DNA of 64,000 bases from Patiria miniata. Its lineage: Eukaryota > Echinodermata > Asteroidea > Valvatida > Asterinidae. The stretch covers positions 4,798,109 through 4,862,108 of the forward strand of contig NW_024037056.1 of the NCBI RefSeq assembly GCF_015706575.1. Direction: 5' to 3'. Of the stretch, positions 1 through 11,048 are shown piece by piece; within the stretch, counting starts at the first letter, position 1; each line of letters opens with the position of its first letter. The notes under the pieces were generated by a model. It did not search any database. It saw nothing but the letters and a program-made list of their open reading frames with translations, and had not been told where the DNA came from. A program made the position numbers and the translations under genes.

Positions 1-256
1 AGTCACCATTCGTGCCTGTCCTGGTTCAGACGTATCTGATGCACAGTGTGCATGATTAATTTGATTGCATTTCAGGTTCCATCAAACTTTGTCTTTGTCA
101 CCGATAAGGGGATATATACATTCTGTGCTAACAAACCATCTGTTCACAGCTTCACAGCTCTGTCAAGACAATGAGCATTTCTTTGTTAACAACCAATCCT
201 CCCACCATACAAATAGCTAGATTTCGAACTTGTGGATGAAATGGTCTCAGACTTAC

Positions 257-866
257 ACATCTCCTGTTTGTGGTGTGTAGGCATTGACATTGAATGTGAA
301 TTCACAGGATACCAGATCTGTAGCAGGACTGTCTGCATTGAAAGAATTTCCAGTTGTTGATGTTGTGCACTCCTGTGAACCCGATTCATAAACATTTGTC
401 CCAGTGCCGACACCTAGTGCACGCAAAGAGAAAAATATAATCAAATCCCATTGTGATGTTGAAATAATGTCCAACAGTTATAATGATGTTGTTGAGATCT
501 TACTGCGGTCAAATTGAACTGAAAATCTTCTTCTTTCCACTTGAATTGTGGAATGAACCACTACAAAATGTACACAGTAATCGGTAATGGCAAAGTAAAG
601 GGTAAACTCACGTCTGGCATAAGCAGAGACCTGTGCACTGATGAGACCAATGCCCACACTTTCAATGTAAGGATGTCCACCTGCTGAAGGGTTTGGGAGC
701 GTGGTAGATGGCCGGTAAGAGCTAATCCAATTGATTCTGAGGTTGCGAGGGTTTCTTAGGTTGGTATAAACAGTGGCCGTACTTCCCTGGACCGTGGGGG
801 ATTCCACAGTTGTCGTCCCCTCAATCAGGGTGACACGATGCTCTGATATCACTGGTACTTCACTCA
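257..866 (-). other. Unnamed domain, gene B copy (exons 7-8)
   Basis: Exon 612-866 (255 bp) encodes RNLRINWISSYRP and PSAGGHPYIES; exon 257-413 (157 bp) encodes LVSCEFTFNVNAYTPQTGDV. The same motifs in the same order occur in gene A exons 6-7 (36,810-37,067 and 36,337-36,493), and the second exon is 157 bp in both genes, with the same phase 1 to phase 2 borders. I do not recognise the domain. The pattern of alternating hydrophobics suggests a beta-sandwich. The third exon of the domain would lie to the left of the window. Confidence 0.7.
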
Positions 867-3800
867 CTACACAGGAAAATGCAATCCATTTAATGTAAAG
901 CAATCAAGTTTTTGTCCAAGTTGGGAACTTTTGACAAAGACAGGTGTCAAACGAGTTTCCATTACATAACCATAGCTGCCAACTTTTCAAAATCCCAATT
1001 AGTAATCAACCCGCGCGGTCATTTTCAACTGCTCGTTTTATCAAAAGCTTTATCAACATCGAGTACAGATACATGGTTTACATGTACACATACATGTGCA
1101 TACCCTTCTTGTTGTGAATAATAATGTACTGTAGGCAAAAAGATAATTTAAAAAAATAATTAAAAAAAATTAATTTTGTTTCAATGTCTGTATTTGTTTG
1201 TTGAAGTCAAATAAATAATAACAATAATAACATGTGCGCATATTTTTTTTGAGATGCATGCTATCGATGTGGAGTTTCGAGTTCGTATCAACGTTTTTAC
1301 ACACGTTGATTTAGGGCCACCGTATGCAATAGAAATATCCCATCAACATACCTTGCAAACGCATGCTGATTTATCTTTTCTGGACGTTGTGACAAACTCA
1401 AACTCTATTACCAATTATTCCAACCATAATCTTATTAAATTCCATGATTAAAATCTCGCACTGATAGACTCATCCCAGCAAAAAGCGACCAAATGTGCTC
1501 ACGATCGTCACTGAAAAGTACTCACAACTCGCATACAGTACACACAACCACACATCCACGAGATGCAGCACACAAATGACACACCATTGAAAAATAGATT
1601 TAGTCTGGTCCTCAAGTACTCCACTGCGCACACTGCATTGATGTCTATCAGGTGCTTGACTGCATTCTTATTAGACTTGTCACCAGTCCATCCATTATCG
1701 CGACATTTCGCCAGAAGTTTTCGGTCAAAAACGATACTATACAAGTATTTTTTTTTCCGTTAGGTAGAAAATGGGAAATTCGTAATGTTTTAGTGGCATA
1801 TCGTATTTTCGTAATTTAACAAACAATTCGTAATAATTACGAAAAATTCGTAACAGTTGGCAGCTATGCATAACTATTAAAACTTACATTTTATTTCAAT
1901 GTTTTAGAAAATGATTTTTATAGACACTGAAAATTCTATTGTCTAGATCCTTTGATTACTATTTCCCAATGAAGATGGGACTTACAAATACACATCAAAA
2001 TGTTGAAACACAGGTCGATAAGGACTAACTGTTATGGTTCATCTCTAGAGTTAGGCATGGGAGTGTGAAATTAAAAAACTATGGGGAAAAGTTTTGTCTT
2101 GGTGTAGAGGGCATCATCTTGCTGCACATTCAATTTTGTTTTTGTTGTCTAACGATTCCGCTCACTTGTTCTGCAGTCAGTTCCTGAGAATCCTGGGCTG
2201 CAAGCACACAGGAAATTTGAGCAGGATCCTGGGTAGCATGCAGTGCTGTCACTCCGCCATGAACATTGCTCTAAAATATGGAGAAAAAAGGACATGGGGT
2301 GAGGAACAGATAGAGTTATGGTTCATAATCCCACTCTAGCCCAGGTTTTAACAACCATTTCTTTAGCATCACCCTACAGATATATCAGATATTTATAAAC
2401 AGAATCAAACAGCGTCCTCCACAGAATCTACAATCACCCAGGAAATTCTGTAGAAGTGTGATGACCCAGGACGTCTTTGAAAAGCAGTAACCTTTCCTGG
2501 TCAATTCAATTCAGTGGGTTTTTTTCTGCAAGGTAAAATGACATGGAAATATAATAAAACATAAGCAGGAAACGGAAAACTACACAGGCCAAGGCAACAG
2601 CTGGCTAATTCCTGGATGTGGTTTTATAGTAAAGACATCTGGAATTGCCATTAAAACAGTCAGGCTGGGTAGGATCGGAGGGGGATGCGTCCAAGGATGA
2701 AAAGTGAACTTGAATAACCATCAGGTCTTGTTTAGCTTATCTTTGGATTACCCAAAAAATAAAATCTTGTGAGTGCTGTATAGAACAGTAAGGGAGAGCA
2801 GTGAGGCAATCTGCAGGCAGTGATTTTTGTCAGTTACACACGTCATACATGCATTCACGCAGGTCAGACATTTTGATCACCACTGTGATTGGTCCAACAT
2901 CATGGGGCATGGCTTAACCCTAACCGCCCCTAAGTGAGTAGTTACCTGTAGTATGCATTTCTTTCCATACAAGTGTGCAAAACACATGTAGTATTCTGTG
3001 GTATTTGGTCCTTATGACCCCCCCCCCCCCCCCCCCCCCCCCCCCCGATGAGCCTTTAGGGGGTTAGGGTTTAGGGATTCCATTTTGGGAGGAAAAACTG
3101 AATAAATAACTGCATAGGTCTGATAACAGGGAAGGTGTATCTGGCACGTATTAGTAAACTTTAACCACATGATGGCCTTCAATAAATTACTCTTGGCACT
3201 CAAATCTTAGTACCAGATTTCACTGATGTTTGCATTGAGAGGCAAAGAAAAGAAGCGTATGTGACCCAACCCAACCAAATTATGCGATCGGTGCCAGACT
3301 TGCAAAATTTATAACTCAAAATAAAGAGCAAACTATGTTCTTTCGGAAAAACCTAGAACATTGGAATCCTTACTGCAATGATTTGGACACCAAATCTTAG
3401 TTCACAAGTTTGTTGCGGGCATTATACGTTGACTAGTATTTTGGGGGATTATTATTGGAGGACAAAAACTTACTGATGCATTGTCTCTGGTCACCAGATT
3501 TCTGAAAGGCATTTCCACTAGTAGGGCCGAATTCACCATCACACCGATCACATTTCTGATCTGAAGATGAGCTGCAGAACACTTCAAGACAGTTGGCAAT
3601 GGGTGAACACGCTGTCAAAAAGAAATTGTACAAATCATCCAGATTGAAAAGACACTTCTAAAATTTAATAAGTTTTTGACCCTTCAAAGAAAAGTTACCA
3701 AAAATGTAGTTGACTTACAGCCTACATACCAGGATTTATATTTGCATTTGGACATAAATCTATGTTGTCCCCCGCTTCCCACTATAACCCACTACCCTCC

Positions 3801-6800
3801 TCAATGATTTGTTTAATTAGTCAGAAATTTCTGCAACAGATTTTGTTTTGGGAAAAAGTCCCTCCCCTGAGATCAAGGTCAACAGGGTCATCAGCTTTGA
3901 TTTGTCCAGTTGTGTCCAACTCCAACAGCGTTGTTACTTGTAGTCAAGTCAATTACGTGTGTCTACAAATCCTCAAAAGTCCCAATTCAACTCACTAGCT
4001 ATTCATATGAGCTTTGACAAAGGCATTCCTTTGTTTTTGTACAACAATTGTTACTTGTGAATGAACTTGTGGTTTATTTGTGACTGGACAAGGGATGGGC
4101 ATGTGGTGGACCCCACGAAAAACCCTAATGTCAACAACTTCCCAAGATAACAAATCCAGTTATAAGAAATGGGAGTCCATATTCTCAAGACTTACCATCA
4201 CATCTTGGAGAGTAATAGCCTCGGTTGCAATTGGTGCAAGAGTCTGGATTTGTACAAGATCCTCCATTGGGACATGTAGTGACACCAAAACAAATGGCTA
4301 CAAAGACCCCAAAAAAGAAAATCTCATTTGGTTTAAAATATACAACACTTGAAAACTAAAAAAAAACACCAATTATTACGAAATACCTTATTTATATGAC
4401 TTTAGGTGAATAATTGTCTCAAGCATCCTGTGAAATCGTGTCGCCTAGTGTGCTGTCATTTTCAAGAAAAGAGGAATTTTTAAATTAATTCCAATGATGG
4501 TCGGAAAAAACTGACTTGTTTCAAATACTGCCCCCAATTTACCAAATTTAGTTAGTCCACATTTTGTTTGCAATTGGTTACACAGCCATGAAAGGGTGCA
4601 GCCTAGCTAGTCAAGTTCCCTGACCTATAAATTGCTATAACTGCTCCATTTTGTCTGAAGTAGGGTCAGGGAAGAACAGCATTTGTTCTTGGTTTTTCCA
4701 GCATCCCCTTATGGTATTGACACAAAACTTTAAACAGGTCAGTGTAACAATATTTGCTATAAAATACTAACCCCCAAATCCATCCATTTCTGAAAATAAC
4801 AGCAAAAGCAAAGGTTGTAAATTACCTTTAATATGCGTAAGCAAAAAGCCTGCTGAAATTATGCCTCAGATCTACAGTATTAATTACTGTTAAACATAAA
4901 TCAATCTTTGTACCTTGGCTGCAACCGGAATCAGTGCTTCCAGTCCATCCACTACAACACTGGTAGCAATTTCGGTCTCTGAGAAAGATAGAAGATAGAT
5001 AAAATTGCAAGGTTGCAACGGGAAGACTTCATTTAAATTAATTTATTGATCAGCTGAGATTTCAGCTATTACGTATTCCAAACGTGTTCGTCACTATGGC
5101 ACCCGGCCATAGTGTTTGAAGTGTCTGGAAGTCTAACAGCACGTTACACATGACATCGACAACACACAAGCCGGCCAATGATAGTGCAATACGTCACTAT
5201 GAATATTGAATTTCTCTTGAATATTTAGTTTATATAATATTCATTATTAGTCTTATTTCAATGGATAGTTGTTTATCAGACTTTTTTTCCCTTCAAAATT
5301 ACTGCATGTTGGAAACAATTTAAGGGGTCTTATGGGATGTCATGAATGTATCCAGGGTTACTGACAATACTGTCTTTCCCATTTGTATTCTCTTTACTCC
5401 TTGTTTTTTTTTGGGTGGGGGGCCTTTTGTCTTCGCGAGGGTATGCACAAAATGCATATCATGTACCAGTCATCAAAGTATGCCTATTCGGTGCAGCGCT
5501 TACCGAGGGTACCGTAGTTCCAGCGCTCCACATATAATGAAATCTCTCTTCAATAAATTGAATAGACAAGGGGCGTGGCCTAAGTATTGTCAGTATCAGA
5601 AGCAAGTTACTGAGCAAGCCCTAGCCCCATATTAAATGTAGTCTGGTTCCCAGACCTGATAATTGTTCCTGACGCTCACGTCTAAATTAAGGTCAGGCAG
5701 CCTCCGTGGCTAAAAATAAACATGACAACATTGACGCCCTTTTTCAAAGCTCGGCTTCGTTTTCCGAATTCGCATTATCACTTAGGTAGCTTTTAATGTT
5801 CCAATCAAATTATTAAATATCACTTGCTATATAATAATCATACAGTTATGATATTCAGTTTGATATTTCTGTAAGAAAACATTGACTAATGTTGACCTGG
5901 AATCTTCAAAGTTAGGCAACCAAATAAAAATAGCACTGTTGTTAGAGACCACGTCCAGTTTTGGAAAATCTTCTTAATGTCACCAACTAGTTTGGTAGGT
6001 TAAATAGTTTAAACAGTGGATTTTATTTCCTTATAGGAACCGGGCCCGTAGAAACACGATCGCCAAAAGTTTGCCCCTCATATACATATTCCGAGTATAC
6101 TTGATGCACAAAATCGTTGCTGAATTTCAAGTTTTCTAAATGAAAGCAATGTCAATGAATATTAATTATCAACTCATTTTTTAAAGTTTTTAATTAGCAA
6201 TTAATTAGCAGTTAATAAACCTATAGTAATTTGGGAAATACTCGGGCGCTATCCAATTGTCGATGAAATGAATTCAGCAAACTTTGGACATTTTCGGAAA
6301 AAGGAGAATTCCTCCCGTTGTTGTCACGTCAGTAGTACTGACGGCTACCTGACCTAAAGATTCATCAGGAATAGGCTTAGTCAGCATCTCTTGGTCTGGA
6401 AACCAGACTATAAATGTGGCCAATTTACCAGACTGCATCCGTAAATGGACAGATTTCCATATCTGGCCATCACTTGTCACCCTATGCACAAACCGTATGA
6501 GACTGGTCTGAATTTTTTAAAAATGTTTTCTCCATCTCAGTGAGTAAATAGGCCTAATACTTCAATATTTTCCCTGCTAAATTTTACTTTTTTGGATATA
6601 TGCCTGATCACTTTCTGGGTAATCCTTACTTTTAGGACCCCTTTCCTATATAAGGTTAAAAGACTCACCAAAACAGCTGACTATGACACTCAAAAGTGAC
6701 ATTCTGATATTTATTGACACATTTGAACATTTGGCAATGACACCTCTTGAATATCAGCAGGTTTAATTTTGTAGAAAGAGGGCAGGGTTTTGATTTATGA

Positions 6801-9461
6801 GGGGTTAAAGACGACGATGACAAACAGAAAATAAATTTAAAAAGCAAGATGGCGAACTGCAAAAAAAGGTAGGAAAGTCACATTTTCTTTGAAAGTGCTT
6901 TCAAAATTATAACTAACATGAGTTTGTCTGAAGAAAAAAGACTTCTTTAGCCTGCAAAAGTCACTTTGGTACTGGACAGTCATCTGCAAAAGTCAGTTTT
7001 GAACAGAACTCGTACAAAATAGAGGTGTCCTAAAAGTAAGGATTACCACTTTCTGATACTAGCTGACATCACAGTGACAGGCCTAGGTCACTGATGGGAA
7101 AAATTAGTGATGGCCAGATATGAGAATCTTTCCCCGTAAGCATTTAAAATTGGCCACATGATTTGGGACTGTGCATATGCCATAAAGTAAGGTATACCAA
7201 CTGACCAATATAACTATAAATTATACGAAGTGGCTATCGTTACGGCATTCGTTGTTTAGCGCCCTCAACGATTCTTTTTTGATACGCACGCAGGTATATA
7301 ATTATTTGTTTTCCCGTGTTTCGGTGAACAGTGCGACAGCTCAGTCGATAGCGGGTAGGATTTTGCACCGCGAGGTTGCGGGTTCGCATCTCAGTTTTGC
7401 ACTCAATTTTTTTTCCTTTTCTAACCTTAGGCTTTGGAGGGTTTTTTTTAAAAGGGAAATAAAGTCCGAATTTTATAACGTTCAAATTCACTTTTTTCCT
7501 TCTTATTTATATTTTCTTCTCATGTTTTTATAAAAGTTGCAGTACTACCGTAACGATAGAAAATGGGAAATGCGTTACGGCTGCCGTAACAATAGCCACT
7601 GCGTAAATTATAACTTATTAAGCTCAACTTCAACATTTCATCTCAAGAAACATGTGGCCTGTATTATAAACTTACCGCCGGATCTAGCTTGCATGGTTAC
7701 TGACACTGTGAATGCCCATTAAAATTCATAAATACGTTTCCTGTATTAGTACTAGCTGGTTGGTGTGTCTTTTCCACACCAAAAAGTTAAAACCGTCTGT
7801 ACATCAAAGTCACATTCCTCAACTTGTTTACCATTTCATGCATAAACAGCTTTATACAGCGCGCGAGTTCCATGTACAAGTACCCCCTCAACGGTAAGGA
7901 AGGGACATTTCGAACGCATACCTCTGATGTATTTGCATTGATCTCCATTTGGTATAGTCAATGTCCATTAGTCCATTCAGGATTAAAAAAAAAAAAAAAA
8001 AAAAGGTGCGCGGCGCGTAGTTTCTTCTTTCTTCTAAAGGTGTCACGCGCAATCGACCAATCAGGAAAGGTGATTAATTTCAATATTTCAATTACATTTG
8101 TTTTAAACATCTGTCATTGTACGTGAGGCCGTACTATATTATGTAAAGCGCTTTGATCTTATTGCCCTATATAAGAACCTGCATATGCTCCGCCAAGGAC
8201 AGGTTATGTTTTCATCGGTGTTTGTTAGTTTGTTGGTTGGTGGGTTGGTTGGTTTGTCTGTTAACAAGATAACTCCAAAAGTTATTGACGGTTTTCATGT
8301 ACAATTTGTTAGGGTTGGTCCTTGGAACAAGTACAAATCGATTCGATTTTGGAAGTGATATGGGTCGATCTGGGTACGGGTCTGGATCCCGTATTTTTTT
8401 TTTGTATTTTTTTTTTTAGGATTCTTCACCATTTATAAGTAGGCCTATTTCTTTTGCGTGAACTGACAACATGGCGGGGAATTGTTTAGCCTTGGCGGAG
8501 GTTTGCGCTCTGAGTGCTTTCTAGTTATTGTTACTGCTACTATAATGATGTGTGGTAAACCATGGAGGAAGGAATTAACATGGTGTAAAAGGAATTACCT
8601 GTATCTGGTGCAGCGAGACAAGCCCAAAAATCCACACGTTGTGGTGTAGCGCTGTGGGCAGTTGTACGAACAAACTGTGGCCCTGTTTAAAAAACAAAGC
8701 TGCATAATGGTTTCCATTTAGAAAACATATGTCCCTTGCCTGCACATAAAGTAGAAACAAATGACAACACTTACGGTACTCATGCCAAACAAAATGGAGG
8801 AAAAAAATCAGTCTCTCTTCTAAAATGTACTTTCACTTTGAGAATTGCATGGGGATGTACCTTTTCTCTAAGCATGGAGCTATAGGCTCTCAGTAATCCA
8901 AACTTGTTTTTTTTTTCTATAGGGCTCCCGGTTTCGAATAGGCCTATACTTTTCGCTCAGCACATGCATGAACTCTCATTTCAAGGACCTTCCTGCTCTT
9001 ATTTACTTTGCCCCATATATTATATAACTGGTCATAAACTGCTGGCCACTGTGTATTCCCCCTGGCACTGTCAATTGATTGACACACCCTTCGGACTGGG
9101 ATTGAAGACATCCGGTTTGGTTGCAGGATGGCGCTATTTAAAAAGTTTAAGTGGCACCTTGAATGCAATGAATGAACCCACGAGCATGGGCCTAAGAGCA
9201 ATGATAAGCAATTCATACTTCCCTGCTTATTCAAAACTAATTATAGATGGCGATTGTGCTATGAAAACCGAATTTCTTAGAAACTGGAAACACTTCCAAA
9301 AGTTCAACTGTTGGGTATGGAATTAAATATGATTATCATAAGAATAGCCTATACCATGACGTTTAAAAAAAATAGCGGGAAAACGGGTATCCTACTTACC
9401 GTGCACGTGGCGAAATAGTGAGCAACTTGAAGACGATTAGGAGACAGCCGAGCTTTAACAT
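257..9461 (-). CDS. Gene B: secreted EMI/EGF mosaic protein, 5' part
   Basis: Eight coding exons on the minus strand with matching phases: 9400-9461, 8599-8682, 4914-4978, 4196-4297, 3474-3611, 2166-2270, 612-866 and 257-413. The gene continues past position 1, so the C-terminus is unknown. The start ATG (9459-9461) opens a hydrophobic signal peptide beginning MLKLGCLLIVFKLL. A splice acceptor sits 23 nt upstream of the ATG (9484), so a non-coding 5' exon is likely. After the signal peptide come an EMI-like cysteine module, EGF-like domains, then a domain of unknown type shared with gene A. By family analogy the product is extracellular and probably takes part in matrix or cell-surface interactions; no enzymatic motif is visible. 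It lies head-to-tail downstream of gene A and shares exon structure with it, so the two are tandem paralogues. The exon that should follow 257-413 (homologue of gene A exon 8) is not found in the first 256 bases. Confidence 0.8.
2166..4297 (-). other. Gene B EGF-like domains (exons 4-6)
   Basis: Three phase 1-1 exons. Exon 4196-4297 encodes CPNGGSCTNPDSCTNCNRGY, a laminin/MEGF-like EGF. Exon 3474-3611 encodes six cysteines with the core CDRCDGEFGP. Exon 2166-2270 encodes CSWRSDSTACYPGSC followed by CSPGFSGTDC, a standard six-cysteine EGF. The second and third match gene A exons 4 and 5 (38,660-38,800 and 37,505-37,609); the last pair are both exactly 105 bp. Symmetric phase 1 borders are the hallmark of shuffled extracellular modules. 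Confidence 0.8.
3018..3046. repeat. Poly-C homopolymer run
   Basis: 29 consecutive C on the plus strand in a gene B intron. Comparable G runs occur at 51,333-51,359, 50,040-50,059 and near 48,720. These are simple repeats, and their exact lengths may be unreliable in an assembly. Confidence 0.9.
4333..4831. mobile_element. piggyBac-type MITE, degenerate copy 1
   Basis: About 500 bp in a gene B intron, flanked by TTAA on both sides (4333-4336 and 4828-4831). It aligns along its length to the element at 54,965-55,407: both carry the shared stretches GCATCCTG, GTGTGCTG, AACAGGTCAGTG, ATATTTGCTATAAAA and AATCCATCCATTTCTGAAAA in order. The left terminus has lost the GGG of the consensus terminal repeat, so this is an older, diverged copy. 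Confidence 0.75.
6618..7047. mobile_element. hAT-type MITE with 8-bp target duplication
   Basis: A 430-bp element bounded by terminal inverted repeats of about 25 bp with one mismatch (left end GGTAATCCTTACTTTTAGGA, right end its reverse complement). The flanks are a perfect 8-bp direct repeat ACTTTCTG at 6610-6617 and 7048-7055. An 8-bp target duplication is characteristic of hAT transposases. No coding capacity is visible, so it is non-autonomous. It lies in the long intron 2 of gene B. Confidence 0.85.
7224..7605. mobile_element. TIR element with 5-bp duplication, carrying a tRNA-like segment
   Basis: A 382-bp element starting TACGAAGTGGCTATCGTTAC and ending with the imperfect reverse complement (CCGTAACAATAGCCACTGCG then TA). 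It is flanked by AATTA on both sides (7219-7223, 7606-7610). The right end also contains a second partial inverted copy (CCGTAACGATAG at 7549), so the terminus is duplicated. A tRNA-like segment lies inside at 7331-7394. The superfamily is uncertain. Confidence 0.7.
7331..7394 (+). other. tRNA-derived (Pol III promoter-like) segment
   Basis: The stretch contains CAGCTCAGTCGATAG, resembling a tRNA A box, and GCGGGTTCGCATC, resembling a B box, at roughly tRNA spacing. I could not fold a convincing full cloverleaf with paired acceptor ends, so I read it as a tRNA pseudogene or SINE head captured inside the TIR element, not a functional tRNA. Confidence 0.45.
8141..8176 (+). repeat. Dispersed retroelement tail (GTAAAGCGCTTTGATCTTA)
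   Basis: The sequence GTAAAGCGCTTTGATCTTA followed by CCTATATAAG is repeated at 50,352-50,390 as GTAAAGCGCTTTGATCTTAA plus GCGCTATATAAG and an ATT-rich tail. Such blocks are typical 3' tails of non-LTR elements or their SINE partners. Only the tail is recognisable at each site. Confidence 0.5.
8188..8500. mobile_element. Short inverted-repeat element (CTCCGCCAAGG ends)
   Basis: A perfect 11-bp inverted repeat CTCCGCCAAGG (8188-8198) / CCTTGGCGGAG (8490-8500) bounds about 313 bp with TTGG/TTGT-rich and T-rich interior. No ORF is present. The sequence following the right end (GTTTGCGCTCTGAGTGCTTT) may also belong to the element. Confidence 0.5.
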
Positions 9462-9484
9462 GACGCCTTTCGATCTGATTCTTT

Positions 9485-11040
9485 CTGGTAAATTAAAATC
9501 GTTCAGCCCGCTACTTTGATGTTAATTGATCGTCGTCTTGGCGTTCAAAGCAGCATCATACATTTAATGGCAGAGCGACTTATTAGTTCGATGTGGCCCT
9601 GGGAGAATCCGTTTTCATCTTCTGCCTGAACTTCACCCCAGTTTACAGGCCTATTGAAGTCGAGTGTAGTATCATCTCTCTCAAACAGCAAATCTGCAGG
9701 AAAATGGTGACGTTCGTCTCACATTCCACATACCACCGTGACTATAACGACTCTTGTGCGCATGCAACTATTAACTTCAGTAATCCCACTTTCAAGGATT
9801 ATAATGTGTAGGCCTATTCTACCGCATAATCAGAAAGCTCACGCGGTCTGTGCAGTATTAAGACAGTAAACAATGACGTTTTCATGAAGCACAGACAATT
9901 AAATAAAAGCCGGGCTAGGATCGCATCAGGGCCGTCCACAGTTTCAGTCACCTTGCTGCCATGTCAAAGGGAAGAAATATTCAGGAATGAGTGTCCGGCC
10001 TTATTTGACCCGGATTTTGTTGACTGAGCATATAGACACAATTGTAAGCTGTTACATAACTGCAGTTTCCTTCACACTGTGTTCTCTGGAAAGTGAGCCT
10101 ACAAGTTCATTCACAATGGTAGTTTACACTACCTCCGTGTTTACACGGAGGTCCGGAAACTTTCTTGCGAGATCAAGATACGCATTACATCGTTGCATGT
10201 TTACAACCAAAGAGATAATTTTTCAGATAGGTGTGATCATGTTCAATTGACTATTTTCTCTCATTTTGTTTCAGCAGAGTAGATGGAAAGATAAATATAC
10301 TAGCCAAGGAAGAAACGCAACTTCGAATAATAGTTTTCAAGATAATCTTGCTTGCGATACACAATACTGTCTTAAACCTCAGTACATGTAGTTGGTTCCT
10401 GTTGGCACGCTTCAGTGACTCCCAAAAAGAAGCCCGGTGTATGATGTTGCTGAAAAAAAAAGAACACGGTCTCCAGTGTAATCCTGAATTACCATAAAGT
10501 TGCGTTTCTTTTTTTCGGCTAGTTATAAGTTCTTGCAACTTCTCACTGGAATATCGACTGATTTCAAAGTTAACTTGGCGTAATTGACTGTAATGTAATG
10601 CAACCCATACAAGTAGAAGTTGACCGTCTTTTTATGTCAAGTACTGCAACCAAATATTTGCGCATCACACCTGTCGCAAATTTGCGCTCAACCCGTGAAG
10701 TGCCGGTCAAATAATAACAGTGCAAACTGACCCGGATATTGTACCTGGCCTTCGTTTGTAGCCATGGTAGCCTAGGATTGCGGTCAATAGTTTCCCTTTG
10801 GGAAGGGAAATATTTAAACGTTCATTAACACAAACGGGGCTCATCAGGTCACCTGATGCGGCACAACGATAAATACCTGTCAAGGCTGTATAAATCACCA
10901 AATGGAAGGGGAAAGGTTTCCTTTTTAACTTATGTGTACATGTACTTTGTCCTATCATGGAGCTATAAAAAAGGAGCTCCATGGTCCTATCACCTGCAAT
11001 AATACAACGTGAACATCTACAAAGTATGCTTGCAAAGACA
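9485..11040. other. Intergenic region between gene A 3' end and gene B 5' end
   Basis: About 1.5 kb with no supported coding exon. It should contain the promoter and any non-coding first exon of gene B, but I found no convincing minus-strand TATA box. A short hairpin CCTCCGTGTTTACACGGAGG lies at about 10,132-10,151, and a GGAGCT/AGCTCC palindromic motif at 10,950-10,985. Confidence 0.5.
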
Positions 11041-11042
11041 AA

Positions 11043-11048
11043 GTTTAT
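11043..11048 (-). terminator. Candidate poly(A) signal of gene A
   Basis: TTTATT on the plus strand reads AATAAA on the minus strand, the first clear hexamer noted downstream of the gene A stop codon. It would give a 3' UTR of about 1.9 kb (11.03-12.95 kb), a stretch with no competing exon. Inference only. Confidence 0.4.

Larger units (their letters stand above)
4914..8682 (-). other. Gene B EMI-like module (exons 2-3)
   Basis: Exons 8599-8682 and 4914-4978 encode a cysteine-rich stretch with CSYNCPQRYTTTCGF and RCTRYR, followed by CYQCCSGWTG. The closing CC-x-G-W arrangement is what EMI domains end with, and the Tyr/Thr/Arg-rich run is typical of the invertebrate variants seen in multi-EGF proteins. 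EMI domains mediate multimerisation or ligand contact at the N-terminus of matrix proteins. The domain is shorter than a textbook EMI, so the call rests on pattern rather than full alignment. The exons are split by a 3.6-kb intron filled with MITEs. Confidence 0.6.

Noticed and set aside
1..256. Third exon of the unnamed domain of gene B
   Set aside because: Acceptor-like sites exist, but every reading consistent with the required phase meets a stop quickly, so the exon is probably left of the window.
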